Notes: generated from the sequence alone by a model not told the origin. A DNA stretch of 64,000 nt from Methylobacterium sp. Leaf117 (GCF_001422985.1 NZ_LMNL01000012.1:499096-563095), one strand, 5' to 3'. Counted from the first letter of the stretch, positions 17,966-27,651 are shown. Translations and numbers: made by a program.

Positions 17966-18826
17966 ATGGCCGCACACCGATTCCGCACCGCGACGGCACT
18001 CGCCCTCGCGCTCTCCGCATCCGGCTGGGCCACGACCGTACGGGCCGCCGATCTTCTGCCGCCCCCGCCCCCGCCGCCGCCGATCGCACCGGTGGCCATT
18101 GGTGAGGGCTGGTATCTGCGCGTGGACGCCACCGTCAGCGACTACGCCCGGCCGCGCGATGCGACGCCGCGACCGGCCGACGGCAGCCCGATCGTTCCCC
18201 TGACGCGCATGAACCTCGAGACCGTGCCGGGTTACGGCGGCGGCATCGGCTACCGGATCAGCAACTGGCTCCGCGTCGACGCCACGATCGATCAGCGCAT
18301 GCCCGCGCGCTACAGCGCCTATTCGTCCGGGTCCAATTTCGTGACCGGCTACAATGTCGAGGCGGGCCAGATCGACGTGCTCACCGGCCTCGTCAACGTC
18401 TATGCAGATCTCGGCACCTGGTGGGGCCTGACGCCCTATATCGGCGGCGGCATCGGTTTCGCCGACAAGCGTTTCGCCAAGGCCTACACTCAGACCACCT
18501 GCATCCTCGAATTCTGCGACAACAATGCGGGCACGGGCCCGCGCGACGCGGTGCGCCGGCCGAGCCGGTCCGTCACCTCCCTCGCCTGGGCCCTCACCGG
18601 TGGCGTCTCCTACGACATCGGCCATGGCCTCAGCCTCGACACCAGCTACCGCTACGTCGATCTCGGCCGGGCGAAGACCGGCGTCGATGCCTTCGGGTAC
18701 GATTCGCGCCTGAAGGATCTGGCCTCGCACGAGGTCCGGGTCGGCTTGCGCTACCGCTTCGCCGACGCCTCCGGTCGCCTGCCCGGCCTGGCGGTCCCGA
18801 GCTGGAGCCGGAATCCCTACGAGTAG
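17966..18826 (+). CDS. Outer-membrane beta-barrel protein, Omp25/Opa-like (porin 2)
   Basis: A 286-residue paralog of the preceding protein: signal peptide (MAAHRFRTATALALALSASG, cleavage after VRAA near 28), Pro-rich DLLPPPPPPPPIAP, then the barrel from GEGWYLRVDATV through GYGGGIGYRISNWLRVD, LGTWWGLTPYIGGGIG and LSLDTSYRYVDLG to HEVRVGLRYRFAD. The LGTW-G-TP-GGG block is shared almost exactly with porin 1, which shows duplication. The intervening 283 bases hold a hairpin and the imperfect TTAA-N7-CTAA site. Function: structural or diffusion protein of the outer membrane, by family. Confidence 0.9.
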   Translation: MAAHRFRTATALALALSASGWATTVRAADLLPPPPPPPPIAPVAIGEGWYLRVDATVSDYARPRDATPRPADGSPIVPLTRMNLETVPGYGGGIGYRISNWLRVDATIDQRMPARYSAYSSGSNFVTGYNVEAGQIDVLTGLVNVYADLGTWWGLTPYIGGGIGFADKRFAKAYTQTTCILEFCDNNAGTGPRDAVRRPSRSVTSLAWALTGGVSYDIGHGLSLDTSYRYVDLGRAKTGVDAFGYDSRLKDLASHEVRVGLRYRFADASGRLPGLAVPSWSRNPYE

Positions 18827-18896
18827 GGGAGGGGACCCGCAGGCTCTCGGTGCACCTCGTTCGGGGGAGCGTCGGACCGCCGCGTCCTCCCGAGTC

Positions 18897-18915
18897 CCGT
18901 CCCGCCACGGGACGG
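18897..18915 (+). terminator. Hairpin after porin 2
   Basis: CCGTCCCG / CGGGACGG, 8 perfect bp around CCA, followed by CTCTCC; about 70 bases after the stop. Confidence 0.55.
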
Positions 18916-19028
18916 CTCTCCACTACATCAAATCGCAAACCGCAACGGAGCGTTAAGGTTACTCAAGTAGAACCAGGCTACAGGCACAGCACTCTCACCC
19001 ATCGGGCTGCGCCGTTAGGACGACATCG

Positions 19029-19952
19029 ATGCGTACCGCAACCCTCGCGCTCCTGGCCAGCTTCACCCTCGGGGTCATCGCGCCGGCGCAGGGGGCCGAC
19101 CTCGATTACGGCGTGCTGCGCGGGTCGGACTACGAGCCCGAGATCCAGCTCATCGACTGGAACGGCATCTATGTCGGCGGGCATGGCGGGTATACGTCCG
19201 CCTCCGCAGGCTTCAAGAACGTCTACACTCCGTTGATCTTGAACGAATTGCGGGATTCGTCGGCTGAGAGCCTTTTTGGCGCCTCGACCCTGCTCCCTTC
19301 GCGGACCGGCACCACGGAGGGTTCCAGCTACGGCGCGTATATTGGTTTCAACTATCAGTTCGAAGAGACGGTGATCGGTATCGAGGCCGATTACACGCGC
19401 TTCGATCGGACCACTTCGGCGCGCGACAGCATCGCTCGTTTCAAACTCAGTCCCGATGGCTACATGGAAAGCGTCTCCCTCGACGGGGCGGCCACCTCAC
19501 GCGTCGAGGATTACGGGACGCTGCGGGCGCGTGGAGGCTACGCGATCGGAAACTTCCTGCCCTACATCACCGGTGGTCTGGCGATCGGCCGCGTTCATGT
19601 CGATCAATCGGTCGCCATTCAGTATCATGGCTACGACGCGGCCGCCTACAAAGCCAATCAAGCCCTCCAGGTGGGCGCCAAGGCCGTTGCCGTGAAGGAT
19701 TTCGGTTACGTGAATGGCGGCTTCGATCCGAACAACCCTGAAGCCGGTATCCCGGCAACCAGGCGGGTGCGCAACGCCAAGACCAAGACCATGGGCGGAT
19801 TCGTCCTCGGCGCCGGCCTCGAATTTGCCCTCACCAGCAACATCCTGCTTCGGGCCGAATACCAGTACGTGATGCTTAACGACTTCCAGGAGAGTGCCGC
19901 CAACCGCGTCGCCATCAACACCGTGCGTGCCGGTGCCGCGGTGAAATTTTGA
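19029..19952 (+). CDS. Outer-membrane beta-barrel protein, Omp25/Opa-like (porin 3)
   Basis: A 307-residue outer-membrane protein: short signal peptide (MRTATLALLASFTLGVIAPAQG, cleavage near 22), then DWNGIYVGGHGGYTS, the canonical start of the Omp25/RopB class barrel, GAYIGFNYQFEETVIGIEADY, LRARGGYAIGNFLPYITGGLAIG and LLRAEYQYVMLNDFQ, ending with VRAGAAVKF, whose terminal Phe fits barrel-assembly recognition. It is more diverged than porins 1 and 2 and its codon use is slightly less GC-rich. Same strand, 202 bases after porin 2; no full CtrA motif precedes it. Role: surface structural protein or porin by family. Confidence 0.9.
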   Translation: MRTATLALLASFTLGVIAPAQGADLDYGVLRGSDYEPEIQLIDWNGIYVGGHGGYTSASAGFKNVYTPLILNELRDSSAESLFGASTLLPSRTGTTEGSSYGAYIGFNYQFEETVIGIEADYTRFDRTTSARDSIARFKLSPDGYMESVSLDGAATSRVEDYGTLRARGGYAIGNFLPYITGGLAIGRVHVDQSVAIQYHGYDAAAYKANQALQVGAKAVAVKDFGYVNGGFDPNNPEAGIPATRRVRNAKTKTMGGFVLGAGLEFALTSNILLRAEYQYVMLNDFQESAANRVAINTVRAGAAVKF

Positions 19953-20032
19953 GGGTACCGTTAAGCAGTCGCCCCTATCCTGGCGGTTCGATCATCAGCC
20001 GCAGTTGGCCTGCGCCCGCCGGGATGTTCTCC

Positions 20033-20296
20033 ATGCTTCGACTCGTCCTCGCCGGCAGCGTCTTCGCCGGCAGCGTGCTCACGATGCCCGCGGGCGTCGG
20101 AATGGCTCTCGCGGGGGGAGAGCCCGGGCCGGCCTATCGGCGCCCGCTGCTTCCGCCCGACATCGCCTATCGCGACCCGACCTACGTCGCGCCGCCGCCG
20201 CTTCGGACCGTGGTCCTGGCGCCGGTCCTTCGCGCGCCGCGCTCCCTGGCGCTTCCGCTTTACAACGAGCCGCCGCCGCGCTTCCCCACCCCGTAG
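20033..20296 (+). CDS. Small Pro-rich exported protein of unknown function
   Basis: About 87 residues from ATG 20033 (MLRLVLAGSVFAGSVLTMPA); ATG 20024 and a farther upstream start are also in frame. A signal peptide is evident (cleavage probably after GMALA near 24), and the mature part is rich in Pro, Arg and Tyr (AYRRPLLPPDIAYRDPTYV, APPPLRTVVLAP, PLYNEPPPRFPTP). No domain recognised. Such short exported proteins commonly follow porin genes in Methylobacterium-type genomes, but that is recollection only. Converges with the HNH gene six bases away. Confidence 0.5.
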   Translation: MLRLVLAGSVFAGSVLTMPAGVGMALAGGEPGPAYRRPLLPPDIAYRDPTYVAPPPLRTVVLAPVLRAPRSLALPLYNEPPPRFPTP

Positions 20297-20302
20297 ACCG
20301 CC

Positions 20303-20851
20303 TCAGCTTTCCAGCTCGGTGTCCCAGTAGAGGTAATCGAGCCAGGTGTGGTGGTACTCCCGGTGGTCGAATTCCGGCTGGCGGCGGTGAAGTTCGTGCC
20401 GCGTCGGCCGGTGCGGCTCGTGCAGGAGCGGCATGTCGGCCTCGGCCGGGGTGCGGTTGGCCTTTCGCAGGTTGCAGGGGGAGCACGCCGCCACGACGTT
20501 CTCCCAGCTCGACTGGCCGCCCCGCGAGCGCGGCACCACATGGTCGAAGGTCAGGCCCCCGGAGGGCAGGCGCAAACCGCAATACTGACAGGAGAAGGTG
20601 TCGCGCAGGTAGATGTTGTAGCGCGTGAAGGCGGGACTGCGCGCCAGGGTCACGTAGCTCTTCAGGGCGACCACGCTGGGAACCCGCAGGGACCGCGATG
20701 GGGACCGCGCCTCGACATCGTAGCTCGCGACCAGGGTGACCCGGTCGAGGAACAGGGCGGTGAAGGCGTCCTTCCAGGACCACAGGGACAGCGGATTGTA
20801 GGAGAGCGGCCGGTAATCCGCATTCAGGACGAGCGTTTGGAGATCCAGCAT
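20303..20851 (-). CDS. HNH endonuclease
   Basis: A 182-residue protein with an HNH nuclease domain: CQYCG (first Cys pair, about 99-102), LTFDHVVPRSRGG (the catalytic DH, about 112-123), SSWENVVAACSPCNLRKANRTP (the N and second Cys pair, about 125-145). This is the common HNH type with a zinc-binding C-x2-C / C-x2-C frame, found widely as a chromosomal gene of unclear role in many alphaproteobacteria. The N-terminal 90 residues (VLNADYRPLSYNPLSLWSWK) are typical of the same family. No mobile element or methylase is adjacent, so a restriction role is not indicated. Confidence 0.9.
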   Translation of the reverse strand: MLDLQTLVLNADYRPLSYNPLSLWSWKDAFTALFLDRVTLVASYDVEARSPSRSLRVPSVVALKSYVTLARSPAFTRYNIYLRDTFSCQYCGLRLPSGGLTFDHVVPRSRGGQSSWENVVAACSPCNLRKANRTPAEADMPLLHEPHRPTRHELHRRQPEFDHREYHHTWLDYLYWDTELES

Positions 20852-21450
20852 CGGCGCTACCCTCTCGACGGGTCAACGAGGGGACAACGCGCAGGAATCG
20901 GCCGACGCATCGTCCCGGGTTGGTGAAAGATCAGACATCTCCGCAATCCGGGGCGTCGAGGCGCGCGACGGAAGAGCGGGGGAACCGGGTGTCCGCGATG
21001 GGGCTGGTGGGGCCGGAGCGGTGACACGCCGAAGGCAGATTTGCCGGACGTTGGCCAAAAGCCGTCGCATCGGGCGGGAACGCCCGGTTCGTGGCGACGC
21101 TCATCGGCGCGGATGGGCGTCGCCACCTCCTCGCACGGGAACGAAAAGGCCAAGTCCATCGGGGCTTAGTCTAATATCAGCGTGACACGCTTGTGAAGGT
21201 CACTCCGGCTTTCCACGACGTCGCGCCCACAACCCGGACGCGCAGGTCCGCGTTTCTGCCCGGAAACCGCCACTTCGTCAGCCTTTCGCCCCATTGCTCG
21301 GCGATGGGGCGGGCCACAGCCGCTCCCTGCTCCCCGACTCGCACAGATCCTGCTGGGGCGATTCGAGCCCTGCGGGTTGCCAGCGGCTCGGCGAAGCGGC
21401 GCGTGACGGCGGGCCACGAGCGCGCGTTGGCGCGGCGCGAAAGGATCGAC
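20852..21450. other. Intergenic region between HNH gene and MscS-type channel
   Basis: About 600 bases without a supported gene. Open frames on either strand here are Pro/Arg-rich with no family content. A small inverted repeat GTGAC / GTCAC (21182-21203) lies in a less GC-rich stretch and could be part of a promoter region for the downstream channel. I see no tRNA or other structured RNA. Confidence 0.5.
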
Positions 21451-24138
21451 ATGGGCGGTATCCCGAGAGGCCAGACACCCTGGGGCATCCGGAGGGCAGC
21501 GGTGATCGCCGCCTGGCTCGGGGCCCTCGTGCTGGCTCCCATCGGTGCGGTCGCGCAGGGCACGCAGACGGCCCCGGCCAAGCCCGCCCCCGCTGTGGCG
21601 CCTGCGGAGACTAAGCCCGCGCCGGCGGACCCGAAGGCGGCGCCAGCGGAGGCCAAGTCGAAACCGGCCGTACCGAAGCCGGCGGTCTCCGAAGAGATCC
21701 AGAACGTTCGCGCCGAGCTCGACGCCGCCAAGGCCGATTTGGAACAACGCGAAAAGATCCTGAGCGGGCCCAACGTCGGCAGCGGCGACCTGACCCGCGC
21801 CCGCGAAGGCATCGAGGGGATCGCCGACAAGATCCGCCACGTCATCGACATCACCACGCCGCGCCTGGAGGCCGCCCGGGAGCGCTTGACCCAGCTCGGC
21901 CCGAAGCCCAAGGAGGGCGAGGAGGGCGAGGACGTGGCGCGCGAGCGGACGGAACGCGAGCATGCCGTCGCCGAGATCGACGAGACCCAGCGGCTCGCTC
22001 GCTCGCTGCTGGTGCAGACCGATCAGATTATCGACCAGGTCTCCAACCGCCGGCGTGCGGCTTTCACCCGCGGCCTGTTCGAGCGTTCGACCGCCCTGGT
22101 CAGCCCCGACCTGTGGATGCGGATCGCAGCGGATGTCCCGCGCGACCTGCGGGCGCTCCAGAGCGCGGTGGAGGACACCGTGGCGCTGTTCGCCCGCAAC
22201 GGCACCATCGGCAACCTCCTGCTGCTCGGGGTCGCCTTCGGCATCTCGATCGCCCTGTATTTCGGCCGCCGCAACATTGCGCCCCGCCTCGGCCGCCGCG
22301 ACGCGAAGGCCGTCGCCCCGTCGCAGCGGAAGAAGCTCCTGGCGGCCTGGCGGGTGTTTCTGCTCGGAACCATCCCGGCCATCATCGGCAGCTACGCGGT
22401 CTATTACGCCCTGGACGCCACCGACCTCCTGCCCCTGCGGCTCCTGCCGGTGGCCGGCGCCATCCTGGGCGGTCTCGCCTTCGTGGCCTATGTCGAGGCC
22501 CTGGCCGACGGGCTGCTCTCCCCGGGCAAACCGTCCTGGCGCGTCGCCACCATGAGCGATGCGGCCGCCTCGCGGGTGACGCGGCTGGCGGTCGGCATCG
22601 CCGTCGTCATCTCGGTGGTCAAGTCGATCGAGGCCCTGAATTCCGGCCTCTCGGCGGCCCTGCCGATCTCGATCGCCACGCGCGGCATCGGCGCGCTGGC
22701 GACCGCGCTCATCCTCGCCATCGGCCTGCACCGCTTCGCCGACTCGGCCGAGCAGGAGGAGGCCTGCTTCGGTCCCTACGTGGCTCCCGAAGCCACCACC
22801 GGCATCGGCGGCCCGGCGCGGCTCCTCGGCTGGGCGGCCGCGGTGGTGATCGCGATCGCCGCCCTCGTCGGCTACGTCGCCTTCGCGGCCTTCGTCATCG
22901 ACCAGCTGGTGTGGACGGCGGGCCTGCTGGTCCTCCTGTTCCTGCTGACCTCCAGCGCCGACACCTTCATCGGCGGGACGCTCGGCGACGACACCAAGTT
23001 CGCCACGGCGCTCCAGGCCAATACCGGCCTGCGCAAGCGCTCGATCAACCAGATCGCCGTACTGGCCTCGGGCTTTGCCCGCGTGGTCCTCGTGCTGATC
23101 GCGGCCCTGCTGGCGCTCGCCCCCTGGGGTCTCGACTCGACTGACGTCTTCAGTTCGGTGCGGACCGCTTTCTTCGGCTTCAAGGTCGGTGACGTCACCA
23201 TCTCACTCTCCACCATCGCGCTGGCGATCGGCCTGCTGATCCTCGGTATGACACTGACGCGGGCGATCCAGCGCTGGCTCGAACAGACCTACCTGCCGGC
23301 CACCGACCTCGACGCGGGCCTGCGCAACTCGATCTCGACCATCGCCGGCTATGTCGGCTTCCTGCTCACCCTGGCGCTGGCCTTCTCGTATCTCGGCCTG
23401 AGTCTCGAGAAGCTCACCATCGTGGCCGGCGCGCTCTCGGTCGGTATCGGTTTCGGCCTGCAATCGATCGTCAACAACTTCGTCTCCGGCCTTCTGCTGC
23501 TGTGGGAGCGACCGATCCGCGTCGGCGATCAGGTGCTCATCGGTGACAGTGAGGGCATCGTGAAACGCATCTCGGTGCGCTCCACCGAGATCCAGACCTT
23601 CGACCGGTCGGCCGTGATCGTTCCGAACTCGAACCTGATCTCGGGCATCGTCAAGAACCGCGTGCGCGGCGACCGGACCGGCCGGGTCAGCATCACGGTC
23701 AGCGTCCTGCGCAATCAGGACCCGGTCCGGGCGGCGGAACTGCTGATGAACTGCGCGCAGGCCCAGCCGGACGTGCTGAAGGAGCCGCCGCCCCGGGTGG
23801 TGTTCCGCAAGATCGGCGACCCGTTCCTGGAATTCGAGCTGATCGCGATGATCGTCGACATCAGCCTCAGCCTGAAAGTGCAGAACGATTTGAACTTTGC
23901 TGTCTTCCAAACCTTGTCTGGGGCCGGAATGATCCCGGCTCTCGGCCCGGGCTCCAGCGTGGTCACGGTCCAGGGGCTGGATTCCTTCCAGTCCGCCATG
24001 GGCCAGATCGCCAGCACGTTCACGCCGCCGCAGCGGCCCGGCGAACAGGCGGGTCCGGCTCGGGCCGCGGAGGACCGCCTCGACGAGGCCGAACCGATGC
24101 GCTCGGCGGAGGCGGCGCGCCGGCGCGCGGGAAGCTGA
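21451..24138 (+). CDS. DUF3772-containing mechanosensitive channel, MscS family (MscK/YbdG-like large type)
   Basis: About 895 residues from ATG 21451, which has AAGGA seven bases upstream; the frame is open further upstream without family content. Layout: signal peptide (IRRAAVIAAWLGALVLAP, cleavage near AVAQ), Pro/Ala/Lys-rich linker, periplasmic coiled-coil DUF3772 region (EEIQNVRAELDAAKADLEQR onward, about 75-190), multiple membrane spans (about 250-640), and the C-terminal MscS pore and beta domain: GIGFGLQSIVNNFVSGLLLL (pore-lining helix end), ERPIRVGDQV, RSTEIQTFDRSAVIVPNS. Releases solutes on membrane tension. Overlaps no neighbour; the CAP-domain gene follows 19 bases later. Confidence 0.92.
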   Translation: MGGIPRGQTPWGIRRAAVIAAWLGALVLAPIGAVAQGTQTAPAKPAPAVAPAETKPAPADPKAAPAEAKSKPAVPKPAVSEEIQNVRAELDAAKADLEQREKILSGPNVGSGDLTRAREGIEGIADKIRHVIDITTPRLEAARERLTQLGPKPKEGEEGEDVARERTEREHAVAEIDETQRLARSLLVQTDQIIDQVSNRRRAAFTRGLFERSTALVSPDLWMRIAADVPRDLRALQSAVEDTVALFARNGTIGNLLLLGVAFGISIALYFGRRNIAPRLGRRDAKAVAPSQRKKLLAAWRVFLLGTIPAIIGSYAVYYALDATDLLPLRLLPVAGAILGGLAFVAYVEALADGLLSPGKPSWRVATMSDAAASRVTRLAVGIAVVISVVKSIEALNSGLSAALPISIATRGIGALATALILAIGLHRFADSAEQEEACFGPYVAPEATTGIGGPARLLGWAAAVVIAIAALVGYVAFAAFVIDQLVWTAGLLVLLFLLTSSADTFIGGTLGDDTKFATALQANTGLRKRSINQIAVLASGFARVVLVLIAALLALAPWGLDSTDVFSSVRTAFFGFKVGDVTISLSTIALAIGLLILGMTLTRAIQRWLEQTYLPATDLDAGLRNSISTIAGYVGFLLTLALAFSYLGLSLEKLTIVAGALSVGIGFGLQSIVNNFVSGLLLLWERPIRVGDQVLIGDSEGIVKRISVRSTEIQTFDRSAVIVPNSNLISGIVKNRVRGDRTGRVSITVSVLRNQDPVRAAELLMNCAQAQPDVLKEPPPRVVFRKIGDPFLEFELIAMIVDISLSLKVQNDLNFAVFQTLSGAGMIPALGPGSSVVTVQGLDSFQSAMGQIASTFTPPQRPGEQAGPARAAEDRLDEAEPMRSAEAARRRAGS

Positions 24139-24157
24139 ACGTCAGGGAGATCGGGTC

Positions 24158-24667
24158 GTGGTGAGGCGGATGTCGGTGAAGGGATTGGGGATCGGCTTCG
24201 CCGCCGGTGGGATCGGGCTCCTGACGGGATGCGCCACCCCGGAGCCCGTGAACGCGACCCTTCCGAGCCTGTACTGGCCGATGACCACCCAGACGGCGCA
24301 GGTCGACACGGCCACGGCGCGTGACATGATCTCGGCCTATCGGGCCCGCAGCGGTGCGGGTGCCCTGCGCCTCGATCCGGACTTGCAGAAACTGGCGGAG
24401 GCGGAGGCCGCCTCCATGGCGATGGCGGATCGGCCGAGCCGGGCGCAGACCGTGAAGAACGCCGTCGAGCGGCTCGGCTTCGAATCGGCTGAGGCCAACC
24501 TGTCGGCCGGCTATCACACCCTGGCGGAGGCCTTTTCGGGCTGGCGGGATAGCCCCGCGCACAACGCCGCGATGCTGTCGCCCACCGCCCAGCGCATGGG
24601 CATCGCCACAGCCTACGCGCCGGGCTCGAAATACAAGGTCTACTGGGCGCTGCTGCTGGCGAAATAG
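24158..24667 (+). CDS. CAP (SCP/PR1-like) domain lipoprotein
   Basis: About 169 residues. Lipoprotein signal: basic MVRRMSVKG, hydrophobic LGIGFAAGGIGL, lipobox LLTGC (Cys near 25). The CAP fold follows: AYRARSGAGALRLDPDLQKL with A-E-A, then EAFSGWRDSPAHNAAMLSP, the W-x-x-S-x-x-H-x-x-x-ML signature with the conserved His, and a C-terminal strand YKVYWALLL. The first His of the classical site (H in QR-HS-x) is not obvious. GTG 24158 (GGGAGA upstream), GTG 24161 or ATG 24170 are possible starts. Located 19 bases after the channel gene, so probably in the same transcript. Function of bacterial CAP proteins is unclear. Confidence 0.8.
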   Translation: MVRRMSVKGLGIGFAAGGIGLLTGCATPEPVNATLPSLYWPMTTQTAQVDTATARDMISAYRARSGAGALRLDPDLQKLAEAEAASMAMADRPSRAQTVKNAVERLGFESAEANLSAGYHTLAEAFSGWRDSPAHNAAMLSPTAQRMGIATAYAPGSKYKVYWALLLAK

Positions 24668-24716
24668 CGCTCCGGCAGGAGCCTCCCGCCGGTGCGCCTG
24701 GCGGGTTCTGCCAACC

Positions 24717-24748
24717 GAGGAACCCAAGCCGACAAGCTTGGATCCCTC
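24717..24748. terminator. Bidirectional terminator-like hairpin between convergent genes
   Basis: Arms GAGGAACCCAAGC (24717-24729) and GCTTGGATCCCTC (24736-24748), 13 positions with two non-Watson-Crick, loop of six. It sits between the stops of the CAP gene and the chemoreceptor gene. A second smaller stem CCCGCC/GGCGGG precedes it (about 24685-24704). Confidence 0.5.
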
Positions 24749-24791
24749 GTGACGTAGGCTGGCTCCTTGACCGGTCGGCTGCCGCAGGCTG

Positions 24792-26483
24792 TCAGGCGGC
24801 CCGGACGGTGGCGAGGAAGCGCTGGATCTCGCCGTCGAGATGTTCGCTCTGGCGCGACAACTCGGAGGCTGCGCCCAGGACCTGCTCGGCCGCCGCTCCC
24901 GTCCCGGCGGCCGCATTGGCCACGCCCGTGATGCTGGTCGTCACGACGTCCGTGCCGCTGGCGGCCTGGGCGACGTTGCGCACGATCTCCTGGGTGGCAG
25001 CCCCCTGTTGCTCCACCGCCGCCGCGATGGTGGTGGCGACCACGCTCATCTCGCGGACCTGGTTGGCGATCCCCTCGATGGCGCCTACGGCGCGGCCGGT
25101 GGAATCCTGGATCTCGTTGATCTGCCGGGCGATCTCGTCCGTGGCACGGGCGGTCTGGCTCGCCAGTTCCTTGACCTCGGTCGCGACGACCGCGAAGCCG
25201 CGGCCCGCCTCGCCGGCCCGCGCCGCCTCGATGGTGGCGTTGAGCGCCAGCAGATTGGTCTGCCCGGCGATGCTGGAGATCAGACCGACGACCTCCCCGA
25301 TCTTGGCGGCACTCCGCGACAGGGCCTGGACCAGGATCGTGGTCTCGGCCGCCTGGGAGGCGGCCTGATTGGCGAGATGGGCCGAGCCGTCGACCTGCCG
25401 GCCGATTTCGGCGACGGAGGAGCCGAGTTCCTCCGCGGCCGACGCCACCGTGGTGACGTTGGTGGCGGCTTCCTCGGCCGCGGCGGCGACATTCGTCGAC
25501 TGATTGCTGGTCTCGGTCGCCGTCGTGCTCATGACCTGGGCGGTCGCCTGCAACTCGGTGGCCGAGGCCGCCACCGCGCCCACGATGCCGCCCACGGCGC
25601 GCTCGAACCCATCGGCCAGCTCGCGCATGGCGGTCTGGCGCTGGACCTCGATGCTGGCCCGCGCCAGTTCGGCCTGCCGTTCCAGCTCGGCAGTCCGGAT
25701 CAGGTTGTCCTTGAACACGCCGACCGCCGCCGCCATCGCGCCGACCTCGTCGCGACGCCCGGCCCCCGGAACCGCAAGCGACAGGTCCCCGGCCGCGAGA
25801 CGCGCCATCATGGCGGTCATGGCCCGGATCGGCCGGGCAATCCCGAGATGCAGCAGCAGCAGGCTGAGTGCGGAGACCAGGAGGATGACGCCGATCCCGA
25901 TCCAGTTCGCAAGCCGGGACGCCAGGGTCGCGGCGGCGGCGGCGGCCCCGCGGGTCTCCAGCAAAGACGCCTCGTCGGCCACGATCTCGGCCGCCTTGAC
26001 TCTGAGAGCGTCCATCGAGGCCTTGCCGGCTCCCGAAGCCTCGACGCGGCGCGCCTCATCCTGCGTGGCCGGATTGGCCATGAGGCGGATTTCCTTCTCC
26101 GCGACGTCCCCTTGCCATTGCCGCGCGAAGCCCTCCACGGCGCGGAGCCGCTCCTGCTGGCGGGCGTTGTCCGAGGTCAGCTGCCGCACCGCGCCCAGGG
26201 AGGTGGCGAAGACGGCTTGGCCCGCCTTGTAAGGGGCCAGGAAGGCGTCATCGCCGGAGACGAGATAGCCGCGCACCCCCGTTTCCTGATCGACCATCGC
26301 GCCGGTGAGGCGGCTCATCTCGCCCAGCACTTGGTAGGTGTGGCGTGTCCATTGGTTGGCCTCCTCAATCGCCGAAAGGTTTCGGAGCGATACAACCGAA
26401 ACGGTTGTGGAAGCCGCCAGAACAACAGCAAGGGTTGCACCAATCTTCGCAGCGATCTTGAGGTTGATGAGCCGGGACAACAT
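24792..26483 (-). CDS. Methyl-accepting chemotaxis protein with CHASE3 sensor domain
   Basis: A 563-residue chemoreceptor: first membrane span ([20 protein letters not shown], about 6-28), an extracytoplasmic CHASE3 four-helix domain (about 40-180; [20 protein letters not shown] is diagnostic), second span ([20 protein letters not shown], about 190-212), HAMP (about 213-265), and the signalling region with the hairpin tip [26 protein letters not shown] block followed by [17 protein letters not shown]. Adaptation helices carry Glu/Gln sites. No CheR-tether pentapeptide at the C-terminus. Divergently placed relative to nothing; it lies downstream of motB on the same strand with a 334-base gap and its own promoter region. 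Ligand unknown. Confidence 0.95.
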   Translation of the reverse strand: MLSRLINLKIAAKIGATLAVVLAASTTVSVVSLRNLSAIEEANQWTRHTYQVLGEMSRLTGAMVDQETGVRGYLVSGDDAFLAPYKAGQAVFATSLGAVRQLTSDNARQQERLRAVEGFARQWQGDVAEKEIRLMANPATQDEARRVEASGAGKASMDALRVKAAEIVADEASLLETRGAAAAAATLASRLANWIGIGVILLVSALSLLLLHLGIARPIRAMTAMMARLAAGDLSLAVPGAGRRDEVGAMAAAVGVFKDNLIRTAELERQAELARASIEVQRQTAMRELADGFERAVGGIVGAVAASATELQATAQVMSTTATETSNQSTNVAAAAEEAATNVTTVASAAEELGSSVAEIGRQVDGSAHLANQAASQAAETTILVQALSRSAAKIGEVVGLISSIAGQTNLLALNATIEAARAGEAGRGFAVVATEVKELASQTARATDEIARQINEIQDSTGRAVGAIEGIANQVREMSVVATTIAAAVEQQGAATQEIVRNVAQAASGTDVVTTSITGVANAAAGTGAAAEQVLGAASELSRQSEHLDGEIQRFLATVRAA

Positions 26484-26817
26484 TGAGAATGTCTCTTCGT
26501 TGCGGGTGCAAAAAGCCTTCTGCTCCCGTCTGTGGCGAAAAAAATCCGCTTGTCGAAGAGCTAGTCTTATCTTTTATAACTATGTCTTACGCCTCCCTAT
26601 CATTTATCAATTTCGGCCCCCAGGAGGAAGAAGCGCGACAGCATCGTCCGCTCGCGGCGGGGCCGCGGCGTAGGCTGATCGGTCGGGGGAGGTGGTGATC
26701 GTCCGGCAGGCCGCCGCCATGCGCGGGGTGGGGCGCCGGAAGGACGAGGCTGTGCGGTGGACGCGGTGTCGGGACATCGGGGGCGATCCGACCGGCGGTC
26801 GGAAACGCCCTCCACCG
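26484..26817. other. Intergenic region between motB and the chemoreceptor gene
   Basis: 334 bases with a clearly lower-GC centre around 26510-26620 (T/A-rich, including a run of seven A near 26540). No credible gene. It should hold the promoter of the chemoreceptor gene transcribed leftward; I cannot assign hexamers with confidence. Confidence 0.5.
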
Positions 26818-27651
26818 TCAGGGGAAGTGCTTCATCCGCGGCGAAGGCGACGATTCGCTGATCAGCGTCACGGTCACGCGGCGGTTGGCGGGCAGGTAGG
26901 GGTTGTCCGGAAACATCGGCTCGGTGTCCGCCTTGCCGGCGACGGAGGCGAAACGGTCGTCGGGTACGCCGCTGCCCGCCAGGATCTCGCGCACGCTGAT
27001 CGCCCGGTTGGCCGAGAGTTCCCAGGGCGGGGCGGGGGCGCGCGTTCCGGGCCGGTCGGTGGCGGTGTAGCCAGTGATGGCGATCCGGTTCGGCATCTTG
27101 CGCAGGGTGACGGCGATGCGTTCGAGCAGGCGGCGGGTGCGGGCGTTCGGTCGGCTCGATCCATCGGGAAACATCGAGGCTCCGTCCTGGTCGACGATGG
27201 ACAGGTCGACCCCGCGCTGGGAGGGCGCCACGATGATGTTCTTCGACAGCTCGGCCACCTCCGGCATGTCCTGAAGCGCCTGGCGCAGGCTCGCGGCCGC
27301 CAGACCCGCGCCGTCGGGATAGCCCTTGTCCGGCATGCCCTCGTCGACGTTGCCGTCCACGGCCGGCGGCGTGGTGTGATCGGAGGCGAGCTCCGGCGGG
27401 ATGTCGCGCCGGTACTTCACCTTGTCGGCATGGGCCAGACCGTCCTTCTCAATGATGCCGGCGAAGCGCGATTCCTTATTGACGCCGAAGGCATCGCGCA
27501 TGGAGCCGGCCACCGCCTGCATCTTCTTCTGATCCTGCGTCGAATAGGCCGCGATCATGACGAAGAAGCTCATGAGCAGCGCCATCAGGTCGGCGAAGGT
27601 CACGAACCAGCCGTGGCCGCCATGCGCGCCGCCGCGCTTCTTCTTAGCCAT
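26818..27651 (-). CDS. motB: Flagellar motor stator protein MotB
   Basis: A 277-residue stator subunit: basic start MAKKKRGGAHGGHGW, a single span FVTFADLMALLMSFFVMIAA whose Asp (near 21) is the ion-carrying residue, the plug region, a linker, and a C-terminal OmpA-like peptidoglycan-binding domain (about 150-265: IAITGYTATDRPG, ELSANRAISVREILAGSGV, LPANRRVTVTLI). Couples ion flow to flagellar torque together with MotA, encoded 61 bases upstream on the same strand. Start ATG 27651 gives the standard N-terminus. Presence of motAB plus a chemoreceptor indicates a motile organism. Confidence 0.95.
   Translation of the reverse strand: MAKKKRGGAHGGHGWFVTFADLMALLMSFFVMIAAYSTQDQKKMQAVAGSMRDAFGVNKESRFAGIIEKDGLAHADKVKYRRDIPPELASDHTTPPAVDGNVDEGMPDKGYPDGAGLAAASLRQALQDMPEVAELSKNIIVAPSQRGVDLSIVDQDGASMFPDGSSRPNARTRRLLERIAVTLRKMPNRIAITGYTATDRPGTRAPAPPWELSANRAISVREILAGSGVPDDRFASVAGKADTEPMFPDNPYLPANRRVTVTLISESSPSPRMKHFP

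Noticed and set aside
18953..18966. CtrA-type site before porin 3
   Set aside because: Only the first half (TTAA) matches; the second position reads CAAG, so it is not distinguishable from chance.
20303..20851. HNH endonuclease as part of a restriction or homing system
   Set aside because: No methylase, intron or mobile-element neighbours. The same HNH type is a common stand-alone chromosomal gene.
20857..21159. Open frame on the - strand (100 codons) in the gap before the MscS-type gene
   Set aside because: Pro/Arg-rich composition typical of chance frames and no homologous pattern.
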